A stretch of DNA of 64,000 nt from an uncultured Ilumatobacter sp. (GCA_905182555.1 CAJJBX010000004.1:33061-97060); one strand, 5' to 3'. Shown: positions 30,171-41,172, counted from the first letter of the stretch. A program made the numbers and translations. Notes: a model not told the origin generated them from the sequence alone.

Positions 30171-31390
30171 ATGACTGTGGACCCCGATCTCGAGAAACGC
30201 CAGGGTCTCCGACGCATGAAGTTGGTGGCCACCTCGTTACTGGTCATCGCGGCGGCTATCTATGTCGTCGCCAAGATCAACGAGGAGTCCGGCGCTTGGG
30301 TCGGCTACGTCCGCGCCTGTGCTGAAGCAGCGATGATCGGGGCACTCGCTGACTGGTTTGCGGTCACTGCGCTCTTCCGACATCCACTGCGGATCCCTAT
30401 CCCGCACACCGCAATCATCCCGAAACGCAAAGACCAGATCGGCGAAAGCCTCGGCGAGTTCGTCGAATCGAACTTCTTGACCCGGGACGTGATCGACGAA
30501 CGGTTGCGCGGTGCTGAACTTGGCCGTCGTGCCGGTGAATGGTTGGCAGCGCCAGCCAACGCGAATCGCGCTGGTGATGCGGTTGCCGACGTCCTGCGTG
30601 GCGGGCTCGAAGTGCTCGATGACGACGAGATCCAGCAGGGCCTTGAGCACCTCATCGAATCGCGTGTACGCGCAACGCCCATCACGCCATTGGTCGGCAG
30701 GGCAATCGATCTCACCGTCGAAGGTGGCCATCAGCAGCGGCTCCTCGACGCGGTGCTCGTCGGCGTTGCCGGTTTCCTCAACGACAACCGCCGCACGTTC
30801 CGCGACCGCCTCGATGAGGAGTCGCCGTGGTGGGTCCCCGAGCCGATTGACAATCGGGTCTTCAACAAGATCTACGACGCGGTCGGTCGCTTCCTCGACG
30901 ACGTCGTCCGCAACCCGCAGCACGAGATCCGTAGCAGTGTCGACGAGCGGACCATGGCATTCGCCGACCGCCTTCGCCACAATCCCGAACTGCTGGCCAA
31001 GGGCGAGGAACTCAAGCAAGAATTGCTCGACCACCCCGAAGTACGCCGCTGGATCGACTCGCTCTGGGTCGAAACCGAGCGTGGTCAGTATCTCGGCGCC
31101 ATCGACGTTGGCGATAAAGTGCATGTTCAGGTTCGGCTGCGCGTACTCGGCGAGCGCCTGGCCGACGAGCTGCATCACGCCGGACCCCGACGGCCTCATC
31201 GCCCTCGCCTACGCCGCCCCGACCGAGCGCCTCGAGTCGGGCAACCCCAACGTGCTCACCCGGTTTGCTCTCACGCCGTTCCGCATTGGAACTCCAGGTC
31301 GGTCGCGACCTGCAGTTCATCCGTATCAACGGCACCATCGTCGGCGGTTTGGCTGGCCTCGCGATCCACGCCGTTGGCCAATTCCTCTGA
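30171..31390 (+). pseudogene. DUF445 family membrane protein, disrupted at 31.09-31.28 kb
   Basis: AAMIGALADWFAVTALFRHPL... then out-of-frame C-terminus LELQVGRDLQFIRINGTIVGGLAGLAIHAVGQFL*. Confidence 0.75.
31089..31175 (-). pseudogene. Glucose-6-phosphate isomerase-like fragment, antisense inside the DUF445 gene
   Basis: MQLVGQALAEYAQPNLNMHFIANVDGAEI resembles Pgi (LNMHFVSNVDGTHI). Confidence 0.5.
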
Positions 31391-31463
31391 CGGGGTCTCG
31401 TCATCACGGAACGAGTCCGGTTGTGACTGCAGACGGTCAGGATCTTGAGCGGAACGGCGGTGG

Positions 31464-32348
31464 TCATCCCGGCGTGTGGATGTCGACGCCAAAGATCTCT
31501 TCGAAACGCGTCATGTAGGCATCCAAGTCATCGATCCGACCGAGTTCGAGCCAGTCGGCGTGATCGATGCGGTCGTGCAGCGCGGCCATCTCGGGGCCAG
31601 CCCAGCTGACGGCATAACGCAACTCGGGTTCGTCGGTAACAATCGAATGATGGATCACCTTGGCGACCTCGAACGGGTCAGTCGCGCTCAGGTACCCGGC
31701 AGCGTAAAACTGGAACATGTTCCGGTAGTGCGCGTCGTAGGCCCCGGTCGAGTTCGGCACATCGATGTTCTTGGCAAAGATCGCCGACTTCGTCACACCG
31801 GGCTCGACGATCGCCACACGCACGTCAAACGGTGCCAGCTCTTGAGCCATTCCTTCGCTGACGCCTTCGAGTGCCCATTTGGAAGCGACGTAGGGCGACT
31901 GAGCGAGTGCCGCGATGCGACCGGCCACCGAGGTGATGTTGACAATCGTGCCGGCACGACGCTCACGCATCCCCGGCAACACCTGCTGAGAGCAGCGAAC
32001 AGCGCCAGTGACATTAATGTTGAAGACACTGTTGTACAGCTCCGACGGGCACTCCTCGGCGACGGCGTTGCCGCCGACTCCGGCCGAGTTCACGAGGTGA
32101 TCGACACGGCCTGCAGCGGCAAGAATCTGTGCGAACCCCTGCTGTACCGACTCGTCATCAGCGACATCGAGCTCGGCGAGTTCGACGGTGACCCCGGCAG
32201 CTGCAGCCATTGCCAGCAGCTTCTCGGCCTTGGATGCAGAGCGCACCGTTGCGAAGACGCGCATCCCTTCTCGAGCAAGCTGGACCGCTGTAGCGCGGCC
32301 GATCCCTGAGTTGGCACCGGTGACGACTGCGACTGGCTGTTCCGACAT
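31464..32348 (-). CDS. SDR family oxidoreductase
   Basis: VVTGANSGIGRATAVQLA, YVASKWALEG. Confidence 0.92.
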   Translation of the reverse strand: MSEQPVAVVTGANSGIGRATAVQLAREGMRVFATVRSASKAEKLLAMAAAAGVTVELAELDVADDESVQQGFAQILAAAGRVDHLVNSAGVGGNAVAEECPSELYNSVFNINVTGAVRCSQQVLPGMRERRAGTIVNITSVAGRIAALAQSPYVASKWALEGVSEGMAQELAPFDVRVAIVEPGVTKSAIFAKNIDVPNSTGAYDAHYRNMFQFYAAGYLSATDPFEVAKVIHHSIVTDEPELRYAVSWAGPEMAALHDRIDHADWLELGRIDDLDAYMTRFEEIFGVDIHTPG

Positions 32349-32416
32349 AGCGCCGAGACTAACGGCCCGCAATCTCCACTTTCGCCCCAAGCAAGCAGGA
32401 CCGAGACCGGGGACAG

Positions 32417-33373
32417 CTATTGGATTTGAGCTCGGATTGCCGCGAGCCAGTTGTCAGCAACATCCCAACGGCCGCCGGCGTCGGCGCGGGCGTCGTCAGC
32501 CTGCTTGCCGACAGCGGGGTACGAACCCAGGAACTTCACGCGACCCTGTTTTGCGTGGAGTGACCGCATCGTGTCGGCGAGGAGCTGATCAGACACGTGG
32601 GCATCGGCGTAGATGATGAAGCAATAGTCACCGAGGCCACCGTCTTTCGTCGGACGGCTGAACAGGTTCGACAGGTTGATCCGTCGAGCGGCAAATTCTT
32701 GGAGAATCGAGATCAACGAGCCGGGCGCATCGGCGCGTTGGTAAATGACCAGCGCCGTCTTGTCATGGCCCGTCGGCGCAGGCACGCCGTCGCGGGCCAC
32801 GAGCAGGAAGCGGGTCTGGTTGCCCTCATGGTCGGCAATGTTCGCAGCAACCACGTCGAGGCCATAGAGATCAGCAGCGACACGCGGAGCGAGCGCAGCG
32901 ATGTTCATGTCGTCGGATTCTGCAACGGTTTTGGCAGCGTCGGCAGTGCTGTTCGCCGCGTCGATGTTGGCCTCGGGCAAGGTCTCGCGAAGATAGCGAT
33001 GGCATTGCGCCGTGGCGACGGGGATCGAGTGGATCGTCGAAATGTCGGCGAGCGTGACTCCGGGGCGCGCAACGAGGCAGTGTTCGATGTCGATCACGAC
33101 TTCACGCTGAATGACGAGGTCGTGGTCGAAGGCCAGCGCGTCTTGCGTGAAGTTGACCATGCCTTCGATCGAGTTCTCAATCGGTACGAAGCCAACGTCG
33201 ACCGCGCCAGCTTGCACTGCATCGAGGATGTCGGGCACCGTGCGGAACGGAATCTGCTCAGCGGCGGCCAAATCAGGCTGCGTCAGGAGCGCCTGCTGGG
33301 TGAACGTGCCGAACGGACCGAAAAATCCGACACGTCTGATCGCCGTTGTCTGACCGCTGTCACGCTCGTTCAT
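32417..33373 (-). CDS. pheA: Prephenate dehydratase
   Basis: GPFGTFTQQALL, VPIENSIEGMVN, ACT domain at C-terminus. Confidence 0.92.
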   Translation of the reverse strand: MNERDSGQTTAIRRVGFFGPFGTFTQQALLTQPDLAAAEQIPFRTVPDILDAVQAGAVDVGFVPIENSIEGMVNFTQDALAFDHDLVIQREVVIDIEHCLVARPGVTLADISTIHSIPVATAQCHRYLRETLPEANIDAANSTADAAKTVAESDDMNIAALAPRVAADLYGLDVVAANIADHEGNQTRFLLVARDGVPAPTGHDKTALVIYQRADAPGSLISILQEFAARRINLSNLFSRPTKDGGLGDYCFIIYADAHVSDQLLADTMRSLHAKQGRVKFLGSYPAVGKQADDARADAGGRWDVADNWLAAIRAQIQ

Positions 33374-33454
33374 GGGGCCGAGCGTAGGCCATTGTCCCCG
33401 AACTGCCGCCCAGAGAAATCAACCAACATGGCGTTGTGGATTCCTTCTGGCACG

Positions 33455-34198
33455 ATGTCGTTGATGGACGAACGTGCGCTCCGTGAACTGATCGAGGGTA
33501 TTCAAGCAGGGACGACCACCCCGGACGATGCAGTGGAGCGTCTCCGACGGCTCCCGTTTGCCGATATCGACGGCGCACTCGTCGATCATCACCGCACGCT
33601 CCGACAAGGCATGCCGGAGGCGGTGTATGGGCCAGGCAAGACCGTCGAGCACTGCGTCAAGATCGTCGCGGAACTGCTCGAACACGGATCAGGCCCGGTA
33701 CTGCTCACCCGGACCGACAGCGATCAGCGCGCGGCATGCCTCGACGCCCATGGCCCCGCGATCGAAGCCAACGGATCGCTGCTGTGGCGTGCACCCGAGC
33801 CGACTCGCACGTCTGACGTGCTCGTCATCACTGCCGGAATCGCTCTCATCCTCAAAGTCGTCGAAGTCTGAGTACAGATCGCTGCGCGACAGATCGCGCT
33901 GCCCGCGACGAGGAGAGTCAATTGACGCGCCATCGACCCGCGCAATCCGCTCATCGACGACGTCACCTCAGCCGATGCGGTGATCTGCGTTGCCGGCATG
34001 GAAGGCGCCCTGGCGAGCGTCATTGGTGGGCTGACCGCTGGACCGGTGGTCGCCGTTCCAACGAGCGTCGGGTACGGCGCCGGACTCGAAGGCGACGCGC
34101 TATTGGCCATGCATGCCTCGTGTGCCTCAGGCATCTCGGTCGTCGGGATCGACAACGGGTTCGGCGCGGCCTGCGCAATTGCAAGGATGTGTTCGTGA
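33455..34198 (+). pseudogene. larB: LarB (nickel-pincer cofactor biosynthesis), split by a patch at about 33.83-33.95 kb
   Basis: N-part ELIEGIQAGTTTPDDAVERLRRLPFADIDGALVDHHRTLRQGMPEAVYGPGKT; C-part [36 protein letters not shown] in another frame. Confidence 0.75.
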
Positions 34199-35412
34199 CA
34201 CGTACCGCATGGTTCAACTGCCACGCCGGGGTCGCCGGTGACATGGTGATGGCAGCGCTGGTCGATGCCGGTGCCGATACCGACACGATTGCCGACACGA
34301 TCGCGGGGCTCGGCGTCGACGGCTACGCGATGTTTTTTGAGCGCGTCCAGCGATGCGGGGTCGGCGCGACATGGGCAAACATTGTCACGCACGACGGATT
34401 GCACGCCCATGAGAGCGAGCACTCTGGAGAGGCCGCTCCGCATGTCCATCGCCCTGCGCGCGAGATCTTTGCGCTCCTCGATGCGGCCGACCTTCCCGCC
34501 AGGGTGCGTGCTCGGGCCCGCTCTGTCTTCGAACGGTTGGCTGCGGTCGAAGGTGCAATTCACGGCGTCGATCCGGCCGACGTCGAGTTGCACGAAGTTG
34601 GTGCGCTCGACTCGATCATCGATGTCGTCGGCGTCTGCGCAGCACTTGAATCGTTGGGCATCGAACATGTCGTGTGCTCCTCGATTGGCCTCGGTAGCGG
34701 CATCGTGCAAACAGCCCACGGAGCGCTCCCCCACCCGGCCCCGGCAACAATCGCGCTCCTCACCGAAGCTGGCGCGCCGACGCACGGCTTGCCAATGACG
34801 CTCGAAACCGCCACGCCGACAGGTGCCGCGCTGATGACAACCCTGGCCACCGAGTTCGGCCCGATGCCGTCCGGGGTCCCCACCAGCGTCGGCTACGGCG
34901 CGGGCACCGCAGACCCGCCCGGACGCGCCAACGTCGTTCAAGTGACGCTCGTCGAAGCCACTGCGGCTGTCGTTGCTGACAATGGGGCTCCAATCCTGCA
35001 GCTCGACGTCAACGTCGACGATGTGTCCGGCGAGGTCATTGCGCACACCATCGATCGGCTCCTCGCTGTGGGCGCCCACGATGCGTGGGCTACGCCGATC
35101 GTCATGAAGAAGGGTCGCCCCGCCCACACTGTGAGTGCGTTGTGCGAACCAGCGTTGCGCGACGCCGTGCGCGACGTACTGGTGGACGAAACCGGTTCGC
35201 TCGGTGTGCGTGCCACCTCGCTCGTGCGCTGGCCACAGCAACGCGAGATGACAAGCGTCGAGATCGACGGCCACACCATTGGCCTTAAAGTCGCAACTCA
35301 CCGCATCAAGGTCGAGTTCGACGATGCTGCGCGCGCTGCCAAATCGCTCGGAATCCCGGTTCGCATCGTGATTGAACGTGCAATCGCGGCCGCCGAACAC
35401 CTTGCGCCGTGA
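34195..35412 (+). CDS. larC: LarC, nickel insertion protein
   Basis: [46 protein letters not shown] start overlapping the larB stop. Confidence 0.85.
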   Translation: MTRTAWFNCHAGVAGDMVMAALVDAGADTDTIADTIAGLGVDGYAMFFERVQRCGVGATWANIVTHDGLHAHESEHSGEAAPHVHRPAREIFALLDAADLPARVRARARSVFERLAAVEGAIHGVDPADVELHEVGALDSIIDVVGVCAALESLGIEHVVCSSIGLGSGIVQTAHGALPHPAPATIALLTEAGAPTHGLPMTLETATPTGAALMTTLATEFGPMPSGVPTSVGYGAGTADPPGRANVVQVTLVEATAAVVADNGAPILQLDVNVDDVSGEVIAHTIDRLLAVGAHDAWATPIVMKKGRPAHTVSALCEPALRDAVRDVLVDETGSLGVRATSLVRWPQQREMTSVEIDGHTIGLKVATHRIKVEFDDAARAAKSLGIPVRIVIERAIAAAEHLAP

Positions 35413-35420
35413 TCAGGTCC

Positions 35421-35448
35421 ATCTGATGGGCGCGATCTGATGGGCGCG
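35421..35448 (+). repeat. 14-bp tandem duplication spanning the ABC-F start codon
   Basis: ATCTGATGGGCGCG twice in tandem. Confidence 0.98.
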
Positions 35449-37053
35449 ATCTCAGTGAGCCATCTCGAGTGGCGGCTGCCCAGCGGCGATGAGCTGCTCG
35501 ACGACATCAGTTTCACTATCGGCAACGGTGATCGTGTTGCGCTGGTCGGAGCAAACGGTGTTGGCAAGACCACGCTTCTGCGACTGATCACCGGTGAACT
35601 CACACCAACCGCGGGCACGATCAGCATCGACGGGCAGCTTGGTGTGATGCACCAACTGGTCGGAACCGCCGAACACCCCGCAACGACGGTTCGCGAACTC
35701 CTCCTGTCGATCGCTCCGACCCGACTCCGCGCTACAGCAGCCAAGCTCGCTGCCGCCGAGGCAACCCTCGCAACCGACGACGGCATGGCGTATGCCGAAG
35801 CAATCGCTGCGTGGGGCGACGTCGGTGGCTATGACGCCGAGGTGTTGTGGAACGAGTGCACAACACGAGCTTTCGGTGAATCTTTCGACGCAGTGGCCGA
35901 TCGTCCGCTGCGCACCTTGAGCGGTGGAGAACAGAAACGGCTTGCACTCGAAGCGTTACTCCGAAGCGAATTCGACGTGCTCGTGCTCGATGAGCCCGAC
36001 AACTTTCTCGACGTGCCAGCAAAACGTTGGCTCGAGCAGCAGCTCAACGAGACTCGAAAGACCGTCGTGTACATCAGCCACGACCGTGAACTCCTTGCTG
36101 CAACCGCGACCAAGATCGTGACGATCGACCCGGCTGGAGCATGGACGCATGGCGGCTCATTCGCGACGTATGCCGCGGCCAAAGAGCACCACGACAACGT
36201 TCGGTCCCACAACCGGGCCCTGTACGACGCCGAGAAGCTGCGGCTCGCCGACTACGTCAAGCTGATGCGCCAGCGCACCTCGATGAGTGAAGCGTTTGCA
36301 CCGAAGTTGAAGGCCGCCGAAACAAAGCTCCGTCACTTTGTCGAAAAGAACGAACGGCCGCCCGACGTGGCCGAGCAAGTGATCAACATTCAGCTGCGCG
36401 GTGCACGCACCGGCAAGCGAGCCGTCATCTGTGAGGGGTTGGAAATCGAAGGTCTGACCGATCCGTTCGACGCTGAACTCTGGTACGGCGAGCGCGTTGC
36501 TGTGCTCGGCGGCAACGGCGTCGGCAAGAGCCACTTCCTCCGCCTCCTCGACTCCGCCTCAATGGACGGCGCTCCTGGCTCGGGAACTGCATCGGTCGCC
36601 CACAACGGTGTGTGCCGGCTCGGCTCAGGTGTCGTTCCCGGGTTATTCCACCAGACACATGAGCACCCCGAGTGGAACGGGCGCGAGCTCGTTGACATCT
36701 TGCACGATCACGATGTGGTGCTCAGCAAGGCAATGGGCATGCTGCGTCGATACGAGCTGCAGCACGCAGCGCACCAACTGTTCGAGACATTGTCGGGCGG
36801 CCAACAGGCGCGATTTCAGATCCTGCTCCTCGAGCTGTCGGGCGCCACGTTGTTGTTGCTCGACGAGCCAACCGACAACCTCGACCTCGTGTCATCCGAG
36901 GCGCTCGAAGTCGGCCTCCAACAGTTCAACGGCACCGTCGTCACGGTTACCCACGACCGCTGGTTTCTGCGCAACTTCGATCGATACCTGGTGTTCGGTG
37001 ACGACTGCAACGTCAGTGACCACACGACGTTGCCGCCGACCTGGGCCGGCTGA
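35440..37053 (+). CDS. ABC-F family ATPase
   Basis: Two ABC cassettes: GANGVGKTTLL/LSGGEQKRLALEALL and GGNGVGKSHFL/LSGGQQARFQILLL. Confidence 0.92.
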   Translation: MGAISVSHLEWRLPSGDELLDDISFTIGNGDRVALVGANGVGKTTLLRLITGELTPTAGTISIDGQLGVMHQLVGTAEHPATTVRELLLSIAPTRLRATAAKLAAAEATLATDDGMAYAEAIAAWGDVGGYDAEVLWNECTTRAFGESFDAVADRPLRTLSGGEQKRLALEALLRSEFDVLVLDEPDNFLDVPAKRWLEQQLNETRKTVVYISHDRELLAATATKIVTIDPAGAWTHGGSFATYAAAKEHHDNVRSHNRALYDAEKLRLADYVKLMRQRTSMSEAFAPKLKAAETKLRHFVEKNERPPDVAEQVINIQLRGARTGKRAVICEGLEIEGLTDPFDAELWYGERVAVLGGNGVGKSHFLRLLDSASMDGAPGSGTASVAHNGVCRLGSGVVPGLFHQTHEHPEWNGRELVDILHDHDVVLSKAMGMLRRYELQHAAHQLFETLSGGQQARFQILLLELSGATLLLLDEPTDNLDLVSSEALEVGLQQFNGTVVTVTHDRWFLRNFDRYLVFGDDCNVSDHTTLPPTWAG

Positions 37054-37062
37054 TTCGACCAG

Positions 37063-37120
37063 CAAGCTCAACCGGACCAGCTCAACCGGACAAGCTCAAC
37101 CGGACCAGCTCAACCGGTTA
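37063..37120. repeat. Four tandem 14-bp units (C/A)AGCTCAACCGGAC between convergent genes
   Basis: Read directly. Confidence 0.9.
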
Positions 37121-37834
37121 AACGGTGAACAGTGCGGCGTTGATCCACTCGAGGATCTGGTCGGCCGATTCGCTGCCGCTCTTGCGGGCTTTGACAGTGC
37201 CGTCAGCGTTCAGCATCACAGTGAACGGGAAGCCCGTGCCGCCGTAGAGCTGAACGGCTTCCGAGTCGGCCGTGTCGGCAAGCATCGGCCAGGCCCAATT
37301 CTTCTCGACGACCCAGCTCGACGGCGGGAAGTTGTCACGATCGTCGTACACGGCAGTGCTGACACCGATGATGTTGAGATCGTCCGGCAGGTCGCCGCGG
37401 TCACGCAGCGTCAAGATCTCGGGGATTTCGTCGTTGCAGTGCGGGCACCAGTGAGCAAGGAACACGAGCATCGTCGGCCCATCGGTCGGCCCACCGATCG
37501 ACACCTCGGTGCCGTCGAAGCTGGCACCGGTGACAACCGGCGCCGCGGAACCGACCGACGCGTCGTTGTTCGGATCTTCGAGTGGCGGCAGGGCCTCGCC
37601 GGTGACGGTCAACGATGCGGAGTTTTCGAGGATCGCTACCGCGGCGACGGCCGGCTCCGTCGCTGCCGTTTCAGTGGCGGCTTCGCCGGCTTCAGTGGCG
37701 GCTTCGCCGGCTTCAGTGACGGCTGACGGGATGGCCGCGTCTGAGGCTTCGTCGCTGCCTCCGCACGCCGTCAACGCAAGAAGCGCGCTGACCGCGAGTG
37801 CGGCGGCAAATCGGTTGCAGATCGGTGTTGTCAT
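37118..37834 (-). CDS. TlpA-like thioredoxin-fold lipoprotein
   Basis: LLALTACGG lipobox; MLVFLAHWCPHCNDEIPEI. Confidence 0.88.
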   Translation of the reverse strand: MTTPICNRFAAALAVSALLALTACGGSDEASDAAIPSAVTEAGEAATEAGEAATETAATEPAVAAVAILENSASLTVTGEALPPLEDPNNDASVGSAAPVVTGASFDGTEVSIGGPTDGPTMLVFLAHWCPHCNDEIPEILTLRDRGDLPDDLNIIGVSTAVYDDRDNFPPSSWVVEKNWAWPMLADTADSEAVQLYGGTGFPFTVMLNADGTVKARKSGSESADQILEWINAALFTV

Positions 37835-37979
37835 GGGGGCTCCTCATAATCCGACGTGGTGATCGGCGTAGTTCTCCATTTAGTTTGCTCTACGGAAGGC
37901 GTTCCTCCTCGGCACGGGCCAGCTTTCACAGCTGTCGAGATCGAGTCGGTTGTCGCGGCGACGGATAGCGTCGCGGGCG

Positions 37980-39658
37980 ATGGAGATTGACATGGCAGGA
38001 GCATTGCGCGATCTGCGTCGCACTCGCCAGAGTCGTCGGCTTGGCGATGCCGAATGGTTCGATGTCGCTTATCGCGTGTACCTGTTCGCACTCGTCGGTC
38101 TGACTGGCGTCGTTCTCGCTTCGGATGCGATCGACGGAGTGGTCGGCGACGGCATCAAGACCTCTGACTTGTTGGCACGGGGCCCATCGGTCGTCGGCCT
38201 TATCGTGGTGTTGGCCTTCGGCCTGGGCCTGCGGAGCGGAGCTGATGGCGGGCCCGTCGCGATCGAAGTGGCCGACATCCGCCACGTCCTTCTCTCACCG
38301 ATCAACCGACGACGCGCGCTACTGCGCCCGGTCGGCCAGCGAATACGATCCGTCACGTTCTCCTTTGCGATGGCGACCGCCGTGCTCGGACAGTTCGTTG
38401 CCCGAGAGGTCGAAGGATCGCGAGCAGCATGGGCTGCTGCTGGCGCACTCTTCGGTGCCGTGACCGGCGCCGTGTTCGTGACGTCGGCCGTGATTGCACA
38501 CGTCATCCGTTTGCCGCGCTGGGCAGCCACCGCAATCGCAGCGGTCGGCCTTGCTTGGCAGGGCGCCGCCGCCTGGATCAATTGGAACGGCCCGAGTAAC
38601 AGTCCGCTGCGTTTCGGCCCTGCCAACCTCGACGGGAGTCTTGCCTTCTGGGGGATCCGACAGCAGGGCATCGACGTCGTCGCGATCGCCGTCACACTTG
38701 CAGCAATTGCCAGCCGCTCGCACTCTGCGGCGGGCTGCGCATCGAACCGCTCGCTCGTCGTGGCTCATTGGTCACCCAACTCCGCTTCGCAGCGACCGTG
38801 CAGGACCTGCGGACCGTCGTGATGCTGCGCCGCCAATTGCGCGCTGAAACGCTCCGGTCGACACCGTGGGGCGGCTCGTCACGGACACCCATCAGCGAAC
38901 GCAGTGGATCCCATGGCTCCATCCGTTCAATGATCTGGCGACGCGGATTCCGGTCGCTTCGGCGGCTGCCGGCATCGCGGCTCGCGCGCATCGCCAGCCT
39001 CGCAATAGTCGGCGGCGTCTGCGCATCGCTTGCGGCCAGTTCCAGCCTGCTGTTCCTCCTCGGGACACTCGCTGCCCTGTTCCTGCTCGGCATGGAAGCC
39101 ATCGAACCGTTGTCGCAGGAGATCGACCGGCCCGACATTACCGACGGGCTCCCCATCGAACGGGGCCGACTCTTTGCCTACCACCTCGTTGCCCCCGCTG
39201 CGCTGCTTGTGGTGGCGGCAGTCCTCGGCGCCGCTGCTGCATCGGTCCTCGAACCGAGCCACGCTGCAGCGGCGTTCGCGATCGCATTGCCAGCCACCCT
39301 CGCCGGCGCTATTGGCCCCGTGGCCGGCGCTGTGCTTGACGCACCTACCCCGATCGCTGTCGCCGACACGAACATCATGGGCACGCCCCGCGACACCGAG
39401 CAGTCGTTTGTCCCACCCGAGTTCGCCGGCTTCAGCAACGCGTTCTCGACCTTTTTACCAATCGTCCTCACCAGCCTTGGTCTCGTCCCAATCGTCGCGA
39501 TGCGTTTTGATCCCAGCGCGGGCACAGCCCTGCGGGCCACCATCGGCGTGGCACTCGTCTTCGGGCTGCTCGTGCGCTGGGTCCAGCGACGCGACCGTTG
39601 GGGCGTTGCGATTCGATCGTTCTTCGAAGCCGGCCGAGCTGAACGGCAAGCGACCTGA
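37980..39658 (+). pseudogene. ABC exporter-type multi-TM permease, frameshifted near 38715
   Basis: TM segments in frame 0 to about 38.71 kb, continuing in frame 2 (CGGLRIEPLARRGSLVTQLRFAATVQDLRTVVMLRRQLR...). Confidence 0.65.
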
Positions 39659-39679
39659 ACCCTCCATGATGGGAACCCG

Positions 39680-40381
39680 ATGAACACGACACCCGCGATC
39701 AGCACTGTGGCATTGACCAAGCGCTACGGCGAGGCCCAGGCACTCGCCCCAATCAATTTTGAAGTGAGCGCGGGTGAACGGGTCACGCTGATTGGTCACA
39801 ACGGCAGCGGCAAAACAACGTTGATCCGCATGCTCGCCGGGATGCTCGAACCGTCGGGCGGTACGGCCGAGGTCGCCGGCAACGCGCTCGGTTCGCCCGA
39901 TGCACGTGCTGCGCTCTCCTACCTGTCAGACGAGCCGGTGTTCTACGACGATCTGAGCGTCTGGGAACACCTCGAGTACATCGCTCGTCTCCACGGCACC
40001 GAAAACTGGGAACAACACGCCGTCGACCTCCTCGACGCCGTGGGGCTCGTTGACCGAGCCGACGATCTCCCGATGACCTTCAGCCGCGGGCTCAAACAGA
40101 AGGCCGCAATCGCGATGGCGTTCGTCCGGCCCTTCGACGTAATGCTCGTCGACGAGCCGTTCGTCGGCCTCGATCGCACCGGCCGAACTGCCCTCCTCGA
40201 GCTGTTTCGGCTCGCTCATGCCGACGGAGCAGCACTCGTTGTTGCAACCCATGAGCTGTCGAGCGTGATGCAGAGCCAACGTCTCGTCGCGCTCAATGGC
40301 GGCATTGTCTCCTACGACGGCGAGCCCCAACTGGCTGATGTCAACGCGCTGACCGAGGGGCTTCAATCGTCTAACGAGTGA
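39680..40381 (+). CDS. ABC transporter ATP-binding protein
   Basis: GHNGSGKTTLIRMLAG, FSRGLKQKAAIAMAF, MLVDEPFVGLD. Confidence 0.92.
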   Translation: MNTTPAISTVALTKRYGEAQALAPINFEVSAGERVTLIGHNGSGKTTLIRMLAGMLEPSGGTAEVAGNALGSPDARAALSYLSDEPVFYDDLSVWEHLEYIARLHGTENWEQHAVDLLDAVGLVDRADDLPMTFSRGLKQKAAIAMAFVRPFDVMLVDEPFVGLDRTGRTALLELFRLAHADGAALVVATHELSSVMQSQRLVALNGGIVSYDGEPQLADVNALTEGLQSSNE

Positions 40382-40448
40382 CAAACATTCCTGATGATCG
40401 GACCACATCCGTCCGTTTCTCGGTGTGCCGTGGACTATTCTTGCTGGC

Positions 40449-41114
40449 ATGCAGGAGTTTTCTTCGATCACCGCGTCCTCATACGACGCCGAATCCCTCG
40501 CCCCCATGCTCACCGCGAAGTCGGCTGAGGGTTGGGAAATCGTCTCGATTGTGGCTGCGGGCACGAACATCGTGGCCTATTTGTGCCGCGAGAGCGCTGG
40601 TTCCGGCTCTGCCAGCGGCGAGTCTGACGATGTCAGCGTCGCTGCTTCTTCCGTCGCTGCAGCCGCTGTCGCCGAGATGCCCGCCGATGCATCCACCAAC
40701 GATTCCGCCGCCGTGGTCGACACGCCGACGCTGCCGGGCAACGACACGCCGTACGTGCCTGCCGACTCCTCGATCCCGACAGAGTCGGCCGCGACGCCAT
40801 CCGCCGCCGACGATGCAGCCGCAGCAATCGCCGAGCCAGCAGGTTGGGCCGTCGCTCCTGACAACGACGTCGCTGAGCTCGCAGCACAGGTCGGCGCCGA
40901 CGACGCCGCAACCGACACTGCAGCAGCCGGCATGGCTGACTCGAGCGACCAGGCCGTCGACGCTGCTGATGGATCAGCCGCCGAGTCGAGTGTCCCCGCC
41001 GGCTGGTACGCCGACCCGTCGGGCCGCTACGAACTCCGCTACTGGGACGGCGGCGCCTGGACCGAGCACGTCTCGCGCGCAGGACAGCAATTCACCGACC
41101 CGCCAGTCGCCTGA
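40449..41114 (+). CDS. DUF2510-containing protein with low-complexity Ala/Asp linker
   Basis: N-terminal WEIVSIVAAGTNIVAYLCRE; C-terminal VPAGWYADPSGRYELRYWDGGAWTEHV. Confidence 0.7.
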   Translation: MQEFSSITASSYDAESLAPMLTAKSAEGWEIVSIVAAGTNIVAYLCRESAGSGSASGESDDVSVAASSVAAAAVAEMPADASTNDSAAVVDTPTLPGNDTPYVPADSSIPTESAATPSAADDAAAAIAEPAGWAVAPDNDVAELAAQVGADDAATDTAAAGMADSSDQAVDAADGSAAESSVPAGWYADPSGRYELRYWDGGAWTEHVSRAGQQFTDPPVA

Positions 41115-41138
41115 TTCAGTCCATCCGCGGCGATCTTG

Positions 41139-41172
41139 AAGAGCAGCAGCTGAGCAATCAGCTGCTGCTCTT
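41139..41172 (+). terminator. Intrinsic-terminator-like hairpin
   Basis: AAGAGCAGCAGCTGA-GCAA-TCAGCTGCTGCTCTT, perfect 15-bp stem, GCCGTTTT after. Confidence 0.8.

Noticed and set aside
29816-30247. 143-aa minus-strand ORF next to tRNA-Ser(TGA)
   Set aside because: Overlaps the VOC tail and DUF445 start antisense; no motif.
33724-35400. 558-aa minus-strand ORF
   Set aside because: Antisense to the clear larB/larC frames; high-GC shadow ORF with no family motif.
37680-37735. GGCTTCAGTGGCGGCTTCGCC repeats
   Set aside because: In-frame Ala/Glu linker behind the lipobox of the TlpA-like protein; common.
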